62,665 nt of DNA from DATKGL01 sp035510455 (GCA_035510455.1 DATKHB010000016.1:1-62665), one strand, 5' to 3'; shown: positions 15,199 through 24,269, counted from the stretch's first letter. Notes: generated by a model from the sequence alone, not told the origin. Program-made: numbers and translations.

Positions 15199-16062
15199 AT
15201 GATTAGCGTATTCCAAGCAGTTGTTATTGGTCTTATACAAGGGATAACCGAATTATTTCCAGTATCTAGTCTTGGCCACAGTGTTATCTTGCCATCAGTA
15301 TTTGGCTGGAATCTTCACCAAAATGACCCCTACTATTTGACCTTCCTAGTCGCCACTCATTTTGCAACAGCCTTAATCCTATTCATATTCTTCTTTAAAG
15401 ACTGGGTAAAGATAATTAAAGGATTAGGCCGCTCCCTTTTAGATCGTAGTATCGGCCGAAACGACACCTATGCGAAGATCGGCTGGTTGCTAGTTGTAGC
15501 CACGATTCCCGCAGGGATTTTGGGGTTATTGTTTCAGGATTCATTGCAGAAGCTGTTTGCTTCCGCCGAAATAGCCTCGGCGTTTTTAATAGTTAATGGT
15601 TTTGTACTATTAGCAGCTGAAAGGTTTCGAAAAAGAAAAGTTGGTAGAACGAGAGAAACTCTCGGAAGCGATGAGAATATTTCTAAGTTATCTTGGGTAA
15701 GATCCGTAAAAATTGGCGTAGTGCAGTCATTCGCACTACTCCCTGGGATTTCCCGATCTGGATCATCAATGGCTGCCGGGCTAATATTTGGGCTAAATAA
15801 TGAGGAAGCTGCTAGGTTTAGTTTCTTATTGGCAACACCGGTTATAGGAGCAGCCGCGGTTTTAAAATTGCCGTCGTTGTTTGATTCATCTATGGCTCCA
15901 CTTCGAGGAGCTATTATAGCCGGAGCCATCAGCGCTGCGGTAGCGGCTTATATATCTGTTCGTTTTCTTATGAGGTACTTTAGAGCCAATACGCTTAAGC
16001 CGTTTGCGATCTATTGTTTAGTTGCGGGGATTAGCTTTCTGACTTATCTGAAGCTGAAGTAG
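15199..16062 (+). CDS. uppP: undecaprenyl-diphosphatase (UppP/BacA)
   Basis: From ATG 15199 the protein has 287 residues, the usual UppP length; upstream in-frame ATGs would add a polar stretch with no family match. GLIQGITELFPVSSLGHSV is the first conserved BacA block, with the catalytic Glu and Ser region. SFALLPGISRSGSSMAAGL is the second, with the PGxSRSG motif. Several membrane helices follow. The enzyme recycles undecaprenyl pyrophosphate for cell-wall synthesis. Its 3' end overlaps the convergent small membrane gene by 32 nt. Confidence 0.93.
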   Translation: MISVFQAVVIGLIQGITELFPVSSLGHSVILPSVFGWNLHQNDPYYLTFLVATHFATALILFIFFFKDWVKIIKGLGRSLLDRSIGRNDTYAKIGWLLVVATIPAGILGLLFQDSLQKLFASAEIASAFLIVNGFVLLAAERFRKRKVGRTRETLGSDENISKLSWVRSVKIGVVQSFALLPGISRSGSSMAAGLIFGLNNEEAARFSFLLATPVIGAAAVLKLPSLFDSSMAPLRGAIIAGAISAAVAAYISVRFLMRYFRANTLKPFAIYCLVAGISFLTYLKLK

Positions 16063-16279
16063 GTTTTTTCTTGCCGCTTTGAAACCAAGCCAAGATTCCG
16101 CAGCCGATAGCCAAAACTAAAGCAGCTAGCCCGTGTTTCAGATGAACGTGCTTTGATCCTGCTTGATACCCAGGCATAAAATGCGGCAGTGATCCTGCGG
16201 GAGTCACCCAATAATAAATAGCTAAGGCTAAAAATATTAATCCTAAGATTACTAAACCCGGAAAGATAAATTTTTTCAT
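16031..16279 (-). CDS. small two-helix membrane protein (82 aa)
   Basis: MKKFIFPGLVILGLIFLALA starts the first membrane helix; a His-rich loop (HFMPGYQAGSKHVHLKHG) follows, then a second helix (LAALVLAIGCGILAWF) and a Lys/Ser-rich tail. It overlaps the uppP 3' end convergently. The architecture is found in small membrane proteins of unknown function; no specific family was recognised. Confidence 0.65.
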   Translation of the reverse strand: MKKFIFPGLVILGLIFLALAIYYWVTPAGSLPHFMPGYQAGSKHVHLKHGLAALVLAIGCGILAWFQSGKKKPTSASDKSES

Positions 16280-16467
16280 AGTTTCCTTACTCGAAATTAT
16301 ACATTAGTTTGTAATTTAGAGCATACCAGACCATATTTGCCGTTCCAAATATCGGTGCTATCATAAGGATTATAGTTAAAAACCGCCCATGACGATAATG
16401 TGACGGCAAGAAGTGACGCCCAAAGTATATTAACCGGACTTAAAAGCCAGAAGTAACCAGCAGAAAC

Positions 16468-17052
16468 CTATTTAGTGTTAGAGTTTTTAGATCTAGACGA
16501 ACGCTGTGCTTTGTTTTTTGGAGCTAGGAGCTTATGTTTTGGCTGGAGGTGGGCTTCTAAAAGGCTGGCTTGTAACTTTTTCATAACCTCGTTTGCCTGA
16601 CTATAGCTCATTCCTACTCGTGCAATCGGCGTAGAAGTATTGATGCCTGGGCCACTCTGCTGAGTGAAGTTCAGCACCAACCCTTTGTCATTAATATCAA
16701 TCTCAACGTTATCGCTGTAGGTAACACGGGTATCAAGAGCCATCATGACTATCACCGAGCGTTGCTGCTCATCCAAACCGCTGCTTGCGTCTGCCGGGTT
16801 ATCATAACCGGCCAATCGCCAAAGCTTGCCAGCTTGGTCGTCTTTGATGTCAAAATGATTAATCAGCAGCATAAGTATATCTTCGCTTGGTCGGGAAATG
16901 CCGCTCTCAATTTTATCCAGATACTCAACATCAACCTCAACAGCACCGGAGACTTCAGCCAAGCTCTGCTTATGGCTTTGACGAATATCTTTAAGGTTTT
17001 TTCCTAGACTTGTGAAGGGTTGTTCGTTGGGGGTTTGACTCACAATTTCCAT
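16468..17052 (-). CDS. XRE-type regulator with a DUF3467-like C-terminal domain
   Basis: The 194-residue protein has an N-terminal helix-turn-helix (LGKNLKDIRQSHKQSLAEVS, VEVDVEYLDKIESG) at about 17-72. After a linker comes a beta-rich region, RVTYSDNVEIDINDKGLVL and ARVGMSYSQANEVMKKLQ, which resembles DUF3467. The tail is Lys/Arg/Ser-rich. It is probably a transcriptional regulator, divergent from murB with 63 bp between starts, so murB is a candidate target. Confidence 0.72.
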   Translation of the reverse strand: MEIVSQTPNEQPFTSLGKNLKDIRQSHKQSLAEVSGAVEVDVEYLDKIESGISRPSEDILMLLINHFDIKDDQAGKLWRLAGYDNPADASSGLDEQQRSVIVMMALDTRVTYSDNVEIDINDKGLVLNFTQQSGPGINTSTPIARVGMSYSQANEVMKKLQASLLEAHLQPKHKLLAPKNKAQRSSRSKNSNTK

Positions 17053-17115
17053 AGTAACTTTTATAAACTATCTGCGCAAGCATAATCGTCCGGTACATAA
17101 GGGTATAATAAACTC

Positions 17116-18147
17116 ATGCAAATTCAGTCGAACGTCGGTCTATCCAATTACTCAACTATGAGACTTGGCGGTGTAGCAAAGCATGCTAGTGAGGTTCATG
17201 ATAAAAATGAGCTGGTAGAATCTATAAAATGGGCTGAAGACCAGTCAATATCCCCAATTATTATGATAGGTTCCGGCAGCAACGTTGTCTGGAAAGACGG
17301 GGAGTTTAGCGGCCTGCTGATCATTAATAAGATCCCCGGTTACGAAACTGCTGAGGATGAAGGAGGGAACACTATAGTTACGGTTGGTTCTGGAGAAAAC
17401 TGGGACAGTGTTGTTGGCAGAACGGTTGAGGTCGGTCTTCATGGCATTGAATCGTTATCTCTTATACCTGGAACAGCAGGAGCAGCGCCGATCCAAAATA
17501 TTGGCGCATACGGTCAGGAAATAGCCCAAACTTTAATCTCTGTTGATGCGTATGATGCTCAGCTTAAGGAGTTTGTGACAATCCCCAATCAGGATTGTAA
17601 CTTTAGCTACCGGAGCAGTCGTTTTAAAACCACCGATAAACATAGGTTCTATATCGTTAAGATTACTATTAGACTAAACAAGTCCAATCCCGTGCCGCCA
17701 TTTTATGCCTCGTTGCAGCAATATCTTGATACGAACAACATCCATTCTTACACGCCAGGGATAATTAGAGAAGCGGTTATAAATATCCGGCAATCAAAAC
17801 TACCGGATCCAGCCAAAGTGGCCAATAACGGGTCATTCTATGCTCACCCGATTGTGGAAGCAAGCCAACTCGAAAGGATAAAATTAGACTACCCAGGGGT
17901 TATTTTCTGGCCACAGCCAGACAGTCGAGCTAAGATAGCAGCCGGCTGGTTGATAGACCAGGCTGGCTTTAAGGATTATCACGACCAAGAGACTGGTATG
18001 GCTACTTGGCCGGCCCAAAGGCTCGTTTTGGTTAATGAACATGCCAAATCTACCGCTGATTTGCTGGCTTTCAGCGAAAAAATAAAATCTGCCGTTAACT
18101 CAAAATTCGGCATTATGCTTGAGCAAGAACCAGAACTGCTTCCTTAG
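17116..18147 (+). CDS. murB: UDP-N-acetylenolpyruvoylglucosamine reductase (MurB, type I)
   Basis: The 343-residue protein includes the FAD-binding segment PIIMIGSGSNVVW, SLIPGTAGAAPIQNIGAYGQE, the YRSSRFK block, the catalytic Ser in VANNGSFYAHP, and the C-terminal GIMLEQEPELL with the catalytic Glu. It reduces UDP-GlcNAc-enolpyruvate to UDP-MurNAc in peptidoglycan synthesis. TATAAT (17104-17109) lies 6 nt before the ATG, so the mRNA is leaderless. Near murA-like 19574 and uppP, it forms a loose cell-wall neighbourhood. Confidence 0.94.
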   Translation: MQIQSNVGLSNYSTMRLGGVAKHASEVHDKNELVESIKWAEDQSISPIIMIGSGSNVVWKDGEFSGLLIINKIPGYETAEDEGGNTIVTVGSGENWDSVVGRTVEVGLHGIESLSLIPGTAGAAPIQNIGAYGQEIAQTLISVDAYDAQLKEFVTIPNQDCNFSYRSSRFKTTDKHRFYIVKITIRLNKSNPVPPFYASLQQYLDTNNIHSYTPGIIREAVINIRQSKLPDPAKVANNGSFYAHPIVEASQLERIKLDYPGVIFWPQPDSRAKIAAGWLIDQAGFKDYHDQETGMATWPAQRLVLVNEHAKSTADLLAFSEKIKSAVNSKFGIMLEQEPELLP

Positions 18148-18150
18148 ATT

Positions 18151-19410
18151 TTAACTGGGCAACGGGAACTGCTTACAAAAGATCTCGATAGATTTCCTCA
18201 TTTTGCCAAGATAGGCATCGTCACCCCAATGATTAATAGCTTGATTTATCCACTCGGCTATTTGGACCATTTCTGTTTCCTTCATACCTCTAGTTGTTAG
18301 AGCTGGAGTTCCCAGTCGGATTCCCGATGGACTAAACGGCGGTCTCGGATCAAAGGGCACAGTGTTCTTGTTAGCGGTAATTCCAGCGTTGCCCAAAGCA
18401 ACCTCAGCATCGGCACCGATAACTTTTTTATTGGTTAGGTCAATCAACAGTAAGTGGTTATCCGTACCGCCAGTTACTAAAACAAAGCCTTTTTTAGTCA
18501 GCTCAGCGGCCAGGGTTTTGGCGTTTTTAACAATCTGCTTGCCGTAAGTTTTAAACGATGGCAGTGATGCTTCGTATAGGGCGACGGCGATGGCGGCTGT
18601 TTGGTGGTTATGAGGCCCGCCCTGTAGCCCCGGTATTATAGCTCTATCAATTAGAGTCGGCAGGTTTTCTGGAGTCCTATCAGCACTCTTTAGTGGATCT
18701 GATGGGTTGCCATTGCAAAGTATCATCGCTCCGCGCGGACCGCGAAGGGTTTTATGGGTAGTAGTGGTTATAACGTCTACAATACCAGCTGGCGACGGGT
18801 GTGCTCCGGCCACTATTAAACCGGCAATGTGCGATACGTCAGCTACTAGCCAGGCGCCGCATAAATCAGCAATTTGTCTTAGTTTCTTCCAGTCGAATAT
18901 CCTCGGATAAGCAGTTGCGCCAACGAACATTAGCTTTGGCTTTTCTTTCTCTGCCATTGCAGCCATTTCTTGGTAATCTAAATATCCGTCTTTTCCAGTA
19001 TGATATTGGACGGAATTATATATCGTGCCGGAGAAATTAACCTTTAGTCCATGAGTCATGTGCCCGCCGTAATAAAGATGCAGGCCCATGACTGTATCTC
19101 CCGGGTTAACCAACGCGAAATAAACAGCTTGGTTTGCCGGTGACCCGGAGTAAGGCTGAACGTTAGCGTGACCTACCTTAAACAGAGCTTTGGCTCTATC
19201 TCTGGCAACGTTTTCAATCTTGTCAACAAATTCACAACCCCCGTAATACCTTTTCCCGGGATATCCTTCAGAGTACTTATCGGTCAGTCTGGATCCTAAT
19301 GCTTTCAAAACCTCTCCGGAAGTATGATTCTCGCTTGGAATCATTTCCAATCCGTTGGCCTGTCGTTTTTCTTCAGCGATCATCAATCGCTGTATAACTT
19401 TGTCTTCCAT
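18151..19410 (-). CDS. glyA: serine hydroxymethyltransferase (GlyA)
   Basis: The 419-residue length fits GlyA. Conserved parts: IPSENHTSGEVLKALGS, YSEGYPGKRYYGGCEFVD, VQPYSGSPANQAVY, and the PLP-lysine motif TTTTHKTLRGPRGAMI near residue 225. The enzyme interconverts serine and glycine with tetrahydrofolate, which fits the presence of folC in the window. It is convergent with murB, with only 3 bp between stops. Confidence 0.96.
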   Translation of the reverse strand: MEDKVIQRLMIAEEKRQANGLEMIPSENHTSGEVLKALGSRLTDKYSEGYPGKRYYGGCEFVDKIENVARDRAKALFKVGHANVQPYSGSPANQAVYFALVNPGDTVMGLHLYYGGHMTHGLKVNFSGTIYNSVQYHTGKDGYLDYQEMAAMAEKEKPKLMFVGATAYPRIFDWKKLRQIADLCGAWLVADVSHIAGLIVAGAHPSPAGIVDVITTTTHKTLRGPRGAMILCNGNPSDPLKSADRTPENLPTLIDRAIIPGLQGGPHNHQTAAIAVALYEASLPSFKTYGKQIVKNAKTLAAELTKKGFVLVTGGTDNHLLLIDLTNKKVIGADAEVALGNAGITANKNTVPFDPRPPFSPSGIRLGTPALTTRGMKETEMVQIAEWINQAINHWGDDAYLGKMRKSIEIFCKQFPLPS

Positions 19411-19573
19411 AATACATACCCCATCTTTCCTTAATTTTAAGTAGAATCAGTTTTGGGGGTTAGCTATAACATAGCTTGTATTGTAGCAATTTATGAGCTT
19501 TGAATATATAATTGTTTATTGGCAGTTTTGTAACTAGACAAACATTCTCATACTTGATATATTGTTGGTCTAA

Positions 19574-21097
19574 ATGAATAACACAAACGAGAAGATCGGC
19601 CTATTAATTTCTCAAATACGACAAGAAAAGGGCTTTACGCAGGCTGAATTTGCCAGACGACTAAAGACTAGCCAGTCAGCCGTTAACCGTATGGAGCATG
19701 GTAATCAGAATTTTAGTCTGGAGATTCTTGGCAGGGTTAGTGATGTTTTAAACAAATCTATCATTAATGTTGCTGATGAATCTGTTAATTTACACGTGAA
19801 CGGTGGTCATGAACTACACGGTACGATTGATGTCAAAACATCTAAAAACGCTGCGGTAGGACTCCTAGCTGCCAGTCTGCTTAACAAGGGCACTACAACA
19901 CTCAGGAAAGTCCCGCGTATCGAGGAAGTCTATCGTTTGATTGAAGTTATTGAGAGCATGGGCGTAAAAGTTAAGTGGATGGCTAATAACGACCTTGAGA
20001 TTAAGCCTCCTGCTCAGCTTAGTGTTGATCACATTAATGCTAATTCAGCCCGCAAGACCCGTAGCGTATTAATGTTTTTAGGTCCCCTAATGCATGTATT
20101 TAAGGAGTTTAAGCTCCCTTACGCTGGTGGATGCAAATTGGGCAGACGAACAGTCAGGCCGCACCTTTATGCTCTGGAGGAGCTAGGAGTTAGTATCAAA
20201 GCGACTGATGGATATTACCGGGTTATCGTTAACAAACATCCGGCAAAAGAGCCAATAGTACTCTATGAATCAGGTGATACTGTAACCGAGAATATCGTCA
20301 TGGGCGCCTCCCGCTTTGAGGAGGAAACCGTTATAAAAATGGCTAGCGCCAATTACCAAGTTCAGGATGTGTGTTTATACCTGAAAAGACTAGGCGTAAA
20401 AATCGAAGGCATTGGTACAACGACCCTGAAAATTAAAGGAGTCAAAGATATCAAGAAAAACATTTCTTACAGCCCAAGTGAAGATCCGGTAGAAGCCATG
20501 ACGTTCATTGCTGCTGCAGTAGTAACAAATTCTGAATTAACAATTACTAGGGTCCCTATTGAGTTCGTGGAACTCGAAATACTAAAATTAAAAAAGATGG
20601 GCTTAAAGATCGATATTCTATCGAGCTATATAGCTGAGAACGGCTTCACCCAACTAGTTGATCTGAAGGTTCACAAACATAATGGTCATCTTCATGCGTT
20701 GGAAGAAAAAATTCACCCTAATCCCTATCCGGGTCTTAATATAGATAACTTGCCTTACTTTGTGCCGATTGCGGCTGTAGCCCATGGACGCACTATGATT
20801 CACGACTGGGTCTATGACGGGCGGGCCATACACTACACCGAACTTGCTAAGTTAGGTGTTAACATTTCTCTCGCTGATCCGCATAGAGTGTATATAGACG
20901 GCCCGACAAGATTTACCGCAGCTGATATCACCGCCCCTCCAGCTCTCCGTCCAGCAGTATTGGTGTTACTTGGTATGTTGGCTGCACCAGGGACAAGTAT
21001 CTTAAGAAATGTTTACACCATTAACCGTGGGTATGAAGATTTAGCTAATCGTTTGAATGCAGTTGGAGCTGAAATAAAAGTTTGGCACGAAATGTAA
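19574..21097 (+). CDS. murA: UDP-GlcNAc 1-carboxyvinyltransferase with N-terminal XRE helix-turn-helix
   Basis: The 507-residue protein is about 80 longer than ordinary MurA. Residues 1-65 are an XRE helix-turn-helix (LISQIRQEKGFTQAEFARRL, SQSAVNRMEHGNQNFSLEI). The rest is MurA: DVKTSKNAAVGLLAASLL with the Lys-Asn pair, LPYAGGCKLGRRTVRPHL with the catalytic Cys, and the C-terminal RGYEDLANRLNAVGAEI. It makes the first committed peptidoglycan precursor; the fused DNA-binding domain suggests the enzyme also acts as, or is controlled by, a regulator. Confidence 0.9.
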   Translation: MNNTNEKIGLLISQIRQEKGFTQAEFARRLKTSQSAVNRMEHGNQNFSLEILGRVSDVLNKSIINVADESVNLHVNGGHELHGTIDVKTSKNAAVGLLAASLLNKGTTTLRKVPRIEEVYRLIEVIESMGVKVKWMANNDLEIKPPAQLSVDHINANSARKTRSVLMFLGPLMHVFKEFKLPYAGGCKLGRRTVRPHLYALEELGVSIKATDGYYRVIVNKHPAKEPIVLYESGDTVTENIVMGASRFEEETVIKMASANYQVQDVCLYLKRLGVKIEGIGTTTLKIKGVKDIKKNISYSPSEDPVEAMTFIAAAVVTNSELTITRVPIEFVELEILKLKKMGLKIDILSSYIAENGFTQLVDLKVHKHNGHLHALEEKIHPNPYPGLNIDNLPYFVPIAAVAHGRTMIHDWVYDGRAIHYTELAKLGVNISLADPHRVYIDGPTRFTAADITAPPALRPAVLVLLGMLAAPGTSILRNVYTINRGYEDLANRLNAVGAEIKVWHEM

Positions 21098-21101
21098 TTT
21101 T

Positions 21102-21175
21102 TGGTGCGGGCAGGGAGAGTCGAACTCCCGTCGTTAGTTTGGAAAACTAAAATTCTACCGCTATACCATGCCCGC
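21102..21175 (-). tRNA. tRNA-Gly (anticodon TCC)
   Basis: On the minus strand: acceptor GCGGGCA with TGCCCGC, D arm GGTATAGCGGTAGAAT, anticodon stem TTAGT/ACTAA with loop TTTCCAA (TCC), T arm CGGGAGTTCGACTCTCCC-type, and encoded CCA. Confidence 0.95.
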
Positions 21176-21326
21176 TTAACCGTCAAATAGTCTATCAAGT
21201 TTGATATTTGTTATAGTAGCATATCTATTAGAGCTGATTAGTTAGAGTTATTTTAAGACCACTAGCACTAATAAATTTATAGGAGTTTGCGTAAGCCGCA
21301 GATATAATATTAATGATCTAAATTAC

Positions 21327-21403
21327 GCCCCGGTAGCTCAGCTGGATAGAGCAAGAGACTTCTAAGCTTTAGGCCGGGGGTTCGAATCCCTCCCGGGGCG
21401 CCA
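21327..21403 (+). tRNA. tRNA-Arg (anticodon TCT) with a weak anticodon stem
   Basis: Acceptor GCCCCGG/CCGGGGC, D arm TAGCTCAGCTGGATAGAGC, anticodon loop CTTCTAA (TCT), T arm GGGGGTTCGAATCCCTC, discriminator G and encoded CCA. The anticodon stem AGAGA/GCTTT has an A-G mismatch next to the loop and a G-T pair, which is unusual. Confidence 0.88.
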
Positions 21404-21533
21404 ATTTGATTAAATATATATCATCACCCTGATTAAAAGTTCGATACATTGACAAAACTGCAATCAAAGATGCTCATGCTTGCTTTTCGATCCTAGTCTA
21501 GTACAGTGGAGGTGTTAAGAGGAGTTGTTAGAC

Positions 21534-22058
21534 ATGGCCAGAATGGAACTGGAGCGAGCCACTCACGATCTAGGTGAGCTTAGAATAATACTTAGATGTT
21601 GGGTCCTAAACCGTGGCTCAGATAGTGTCACAACGCAAAGAATGTGCCAAAATGAATTTAACTTGGGCGAAAGGTTTATGGAAAGATTGGTATGGGATGT
21701 AAAGCCAGAGTACAGAGTAAGACTAACTGTCGGCAATACTGCTATAGATGGGAGCTACTTTGCTAGGGATGCTTTTGATATGCGTTCAGAGGTGCCAACA
21801 ACCATAGAACCCAGGACCGTTATTGATCTTGATAAAGCAGAAAAATGGGTCAGCACGATGCCAAACCGAGCAGAGCTTGGTAATCGGAGGCCAATACTCT
21901 TTGTGGGAGGAGGCTACCGTCAGCTAGTAAGGCTTGATAGAGTTGCAGAAACACTCTGCGACGAGGGTTCTTTAGAACTTGTTGAGTTTCAGCCAGAAGT
22001 GGCTGGGAATGAATCGGCACCGAGAGTCGAGGAAAACTTAGTCGCTGGAAATGGCTGA
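21534..22058 (+). CDS. hypothetical protein (174 aa)
   Basis: AGAGGAG about 9 nt upstream supports ATG 21534; a TTG at 21525 would touch that site. The protein is polar, with an N-terminal helical part (MARMELERATHDLGELRIIL) and a mixed C-terminal part containing RRPILFVGGGYRQLVRLD. No family was recognised. It lies between tRNA-Arg and a GC-rich foreign-looking gene pair. Confidence 0.55.
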   Translation: MARMELERATHDLGELRIILRCWVLNRGSDSVTTQRMCQNEFNLGERFMERLVWDVKPEYRVRLTVGNTAIDGSYFARDAFDMRSEVPTTIEPRTVIDLDKAEKWVSTMPNRAELGNRRPILFVGGGYRQLVRLDRVAETLCDEGSLELVEFQPEVAGNESAPRVEENLVAGNG

Positions 22059-22209
22059 AATACGGCGACACCTGACCACCTCTTGACAAACTATTTAAAA
22101 AGTGTATATATAAACATAGACATTCCCTTAATGGGATATGTACTTTGACAATGTGCAAGGAGTTAAATAACAGATCATAATTACATTTATGTACTGTTAG
22201 CTATTTTTA

Positions 22210-22295
22210 GGTATAGTTACTATCTTTGTTTGAACAGGTCAATCATGAATCATTTAGGTTGGCGTTGCTTGGCAGATAGAGGTAGTAACTATACC
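22210..22295. repeat. 15-bp inverted repeat upstream of the GC-rich gene pair
   Basis: GGTATAGTTACTATC (22210-22224) is the inverted complement of GGTAGTAACTATACC (22281-22295) with one G-T-type mismatch; 56 bp separate the arms. It lies 55 bp before the start at 22351 and could be an operator pair, an RNA stem in the leader or the end of an inserted segment. Confidence 0.7.
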
Positions 22296-22350
22296 AACAC
22301 AACTACCACCCTCCAATCCCGTAACACCTAGACAACTAAGGAGTAATGCA

Positions 22351-23403
22351 ATGCGTCGTAACACATGCAAGGTTTTTGCAACGCTGTTCGTGTTGTTGTC
22401 AATCGCTATCCCATCACTGGGCGCGACTGCAGCGACAGCACAGGCAGCATCCTCCACATCCATGGTAACGGGGAACGTCAACCTTGTCAGCCCGGCGACG
22501 GTGACAATCTCAATCTATCGGATGCCGACTGCGCAGCAACTAGCGAACCTCCAACCCGGTGACGTGGTCCCCTGGCATCAAGTTGCCCGAACCACTGCCA
22601 CCGCTTCTGGAGTCTTCAACGTCACCACGGCATTGCCCTCAGGCAACATGTGGGCTGTCGCCACTACGGCGAACGACGAAGTCGGGAGTTGGGCGTTTCC
22701 GTACAACAAGGGCAGTCCAGAGACCATCCCTATCAGTCTGTCCCGCGTTGCTGTAGCATCGTCGGATGGCCCCGAAGTCGGAGTTGGTCACTGCCAGTTG
22801 ATCCTCGATTACGACATGGGCCCGCAGTCCACACTGGTCGGACAAACTTACGTCGAGACTGACGCTGTTCATCAGACCTTTGACTACACCCGCGGGCAGT
22901 CCAGCACGCTCGGGGTTGGGTTCAGCGCCACCGCCGGGTTCGGGACTTTCAAAGCCTCGGGAACACAAAACGAGAGCTCGTCCCAGACGTACAACTGGCC
23001 CATGCAAGGCGGAGACCAGAATGTTCATTACTGGACTTCCTTTGACTACCAGATGATGGAGCAGGTGTGTGATGGTCTTGGGATCACGGGCTACTACCCC
23101 ACGCCAGGCGTGTTCTCGGGTGGAGACCAAATCTCGAATCCTGCTACAGCCCCACCTGTGGAATCATCCCGATACTGTCGGTCAATCTTGAAGGGTACCT
23201 CCTTCTCCTCCGGCAGCTGGGAAGCAGTCAACTGGACAGCGGGCGTTGCTATGTGGCCGACAATTGGCTTCGACGCCACCGCCGAGACCGGTTACGACTC
23301 CGGAGCGGTTATCCACTACGATTTCCTCGCCGGAGGCAGGGACCTGTGCGGAACCAATACGTACAGTGGCGATGCTCAGCAGCTGGTGGTGAGGGCGTCA
23401 TGA
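22351..23403 (+). CDS. secreted protein in a GC-rich segment
   Basis: The 350-residue protein follows a good Shine-Dalgarno (AAGGAG, 7 nt before ATG). A Sec signal peptide (residues 1-33: MRRNTCKVFATLFVLLSIAI, cleavage near ATAQAASS) precedes a beta-rich Ser/Thr/Gly domain with VETDAVHQTFDYTRGQSST, TYNWPMQGGDQNVHYW and four mature cysteines. A 60-base sample (22441-22500) is 37/60 G+C, far above neighbours. Codon use and style look actinobacterial, so horizontal transfer is likely. Function is unknown; it is translationally coupled to the next gene. Confidence 0.72.
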   Translation: MRRNTCKVFATLFVLLSIAIPSLGATAATAQAASSTSMVTGNVNLVSPATVTISIYRMPTAQQLANLQPGDVVPWHQVARTTATASGVFNVTTALPSGNMWAVATTANDEVGSWAFPYNKGSPETIPISLSRVAVASSDGPEVGVGHCQLILDYDMGPQSTLVGQTYVETDAVHQTFDYTRGQSSTLGVGFSATAGFGTFKASGTQNESSSQTYNWPMQGGDQNVHYWTSFDYQMMEQVCDGLGITGYYPTPGVFSGGDQISNPATAPPVESSRYCRSILKGTSFSSGSWEAVNWTAGVAMWPTIGFDATAETGYDSGAVIHYDFLAGGRDLCGTNTYSGDAQQLVVRAS

Positions 23404-23933
23404 GAAGGCGAGGACGAATCCTAATGGCGCTAGGTGCCATCTTCGTCGTCTTGGCACTGGCCTTTGGGGTGATCCAGATTAGTACCTCGTGGGCTGCGTT
23501 GGGCAACGGTGGGGAACCTCAGGCCTTCTGTTGGGCGCATAACCACGGTCTGTTGACCGATTCTTATATCGTCCTCCAGAATAGCACCGACTTGACAGTC
23601 ACGATCAGTCGAGTCCAGCTATACAAAGCCTCGGGAATTGCGATTATCGCCGCTGACGTTGGTCCAGTCTCTCCGACTTGGCCGACTGATGGTGAACCTT
23701 TCCCACCCGCCGGAAAGCTATGGTCTCAGCGTCACGCTGCTGCCGGATACGTCATTCGTCCCGGCAAAAGCACCGCTTTGATCATAGGTCTGAAGCGCAC
23801 CGCCAGCACTGGCAGATTTGACGCCGTCGACGTCCTGTACACCTCGCGTGTTTGGTACAAGTTCGGTACCGGACATCAAAAGGTGCGGGAAGCCAACGGA
23901 GTTGTCCTATCAGCCGGCAGTAGTTGCCCGTAG
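23400..23933 (+). CDS. membrane-anchored protein coupled to the GC-rich secreted protein
   Basis: From ATG 23400, overlapping the previous stop by 4 nt (ATGA), the protein has 177 residues. An N-terminal basic stretch (MRRRGRILM) and one membrane helix (ALGAIFVVLALAFGVIQI) precede an exterior beta-rich domain with AFCWAHNHGLLTDSYIVLQN and a final SAGSSCP that may form a disulfide. It shares the high G+C of its partner, so both were probably acquired together. No family was recognised. Confidence 0.68.
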   Translation: MRRRGRILMALGAIFVVLALAFGVIQISTSWAALGNGGEPQAFCWAHNHGLLTDSYIVLQNSTDLTVTISRVQLYKASGIAIIAADVGPVSPTWPTDGEPFPPAGKLWSQRHAAAGYVIRPGKSTALIIGLKRTASTGRFDAVDVLYTSRVWYKFGTGHQKVREANGVVLSAGSSCP

Positions 23934-23936
23934 GCT

Positions 23937-24269
23937 AGATAGCTAGAGAGGTGATAATCACCACTCCTCCCCACGCATTTCCCATCCCTCCGGGGCAGGG
24001 TCCATGAATCCACTATGCCAGTGGAAAGATTGTAGACCCACCCCGGGGGGATCACGGCCACGCGAAGCGTACAGAGTAAGTTGGCTTTTGCCAACACTTT
24101 GACGATTAGCGTGGTTTTTTCATATCTAGTTTCACGCACGTAGAAGTTTCGCTCAACAGGTTCTGGGATTAAAACTGCTTCAGTTTTTATTCACCGCTTG
24201 CCAAAAATTAGATATTTGTCTGGTAATTGTCTATTTACCATAACTAAGATATAATCACCTCTGTTATCT
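23937..24269. other. intergenic stretch after the GC-rich pair
   Basis: The first part stays GC-rich and includes a small hairpin (GGTGATAATCACC, 23951-23963) and GC-clusters near 23986-24060 (CCTCCGGGGCAGGG, CACCCCGGGGGG), possibly a terminator region. The remainder returns to AT-rich sequence up to tRNA-His. No gene was recognised. Confidence 0.45.

Noticed and set aside
16280..16467. Minus-strand open frame with membrane-like residues (YFWLLSPVNILWASLLAV)
   Set aside because: No usable start codon follows the in-frame stop, so it may be a decayed gene but cannot be supported as a CDS.
22639..23130. Long minus-strand ORF (163 aa) in the GC-rich segment
   Set aside because: High G+C reduces stop codons, producing long shadow ORFs; the plus-strand gene has the signal peptide and Shine-Dalgarno.
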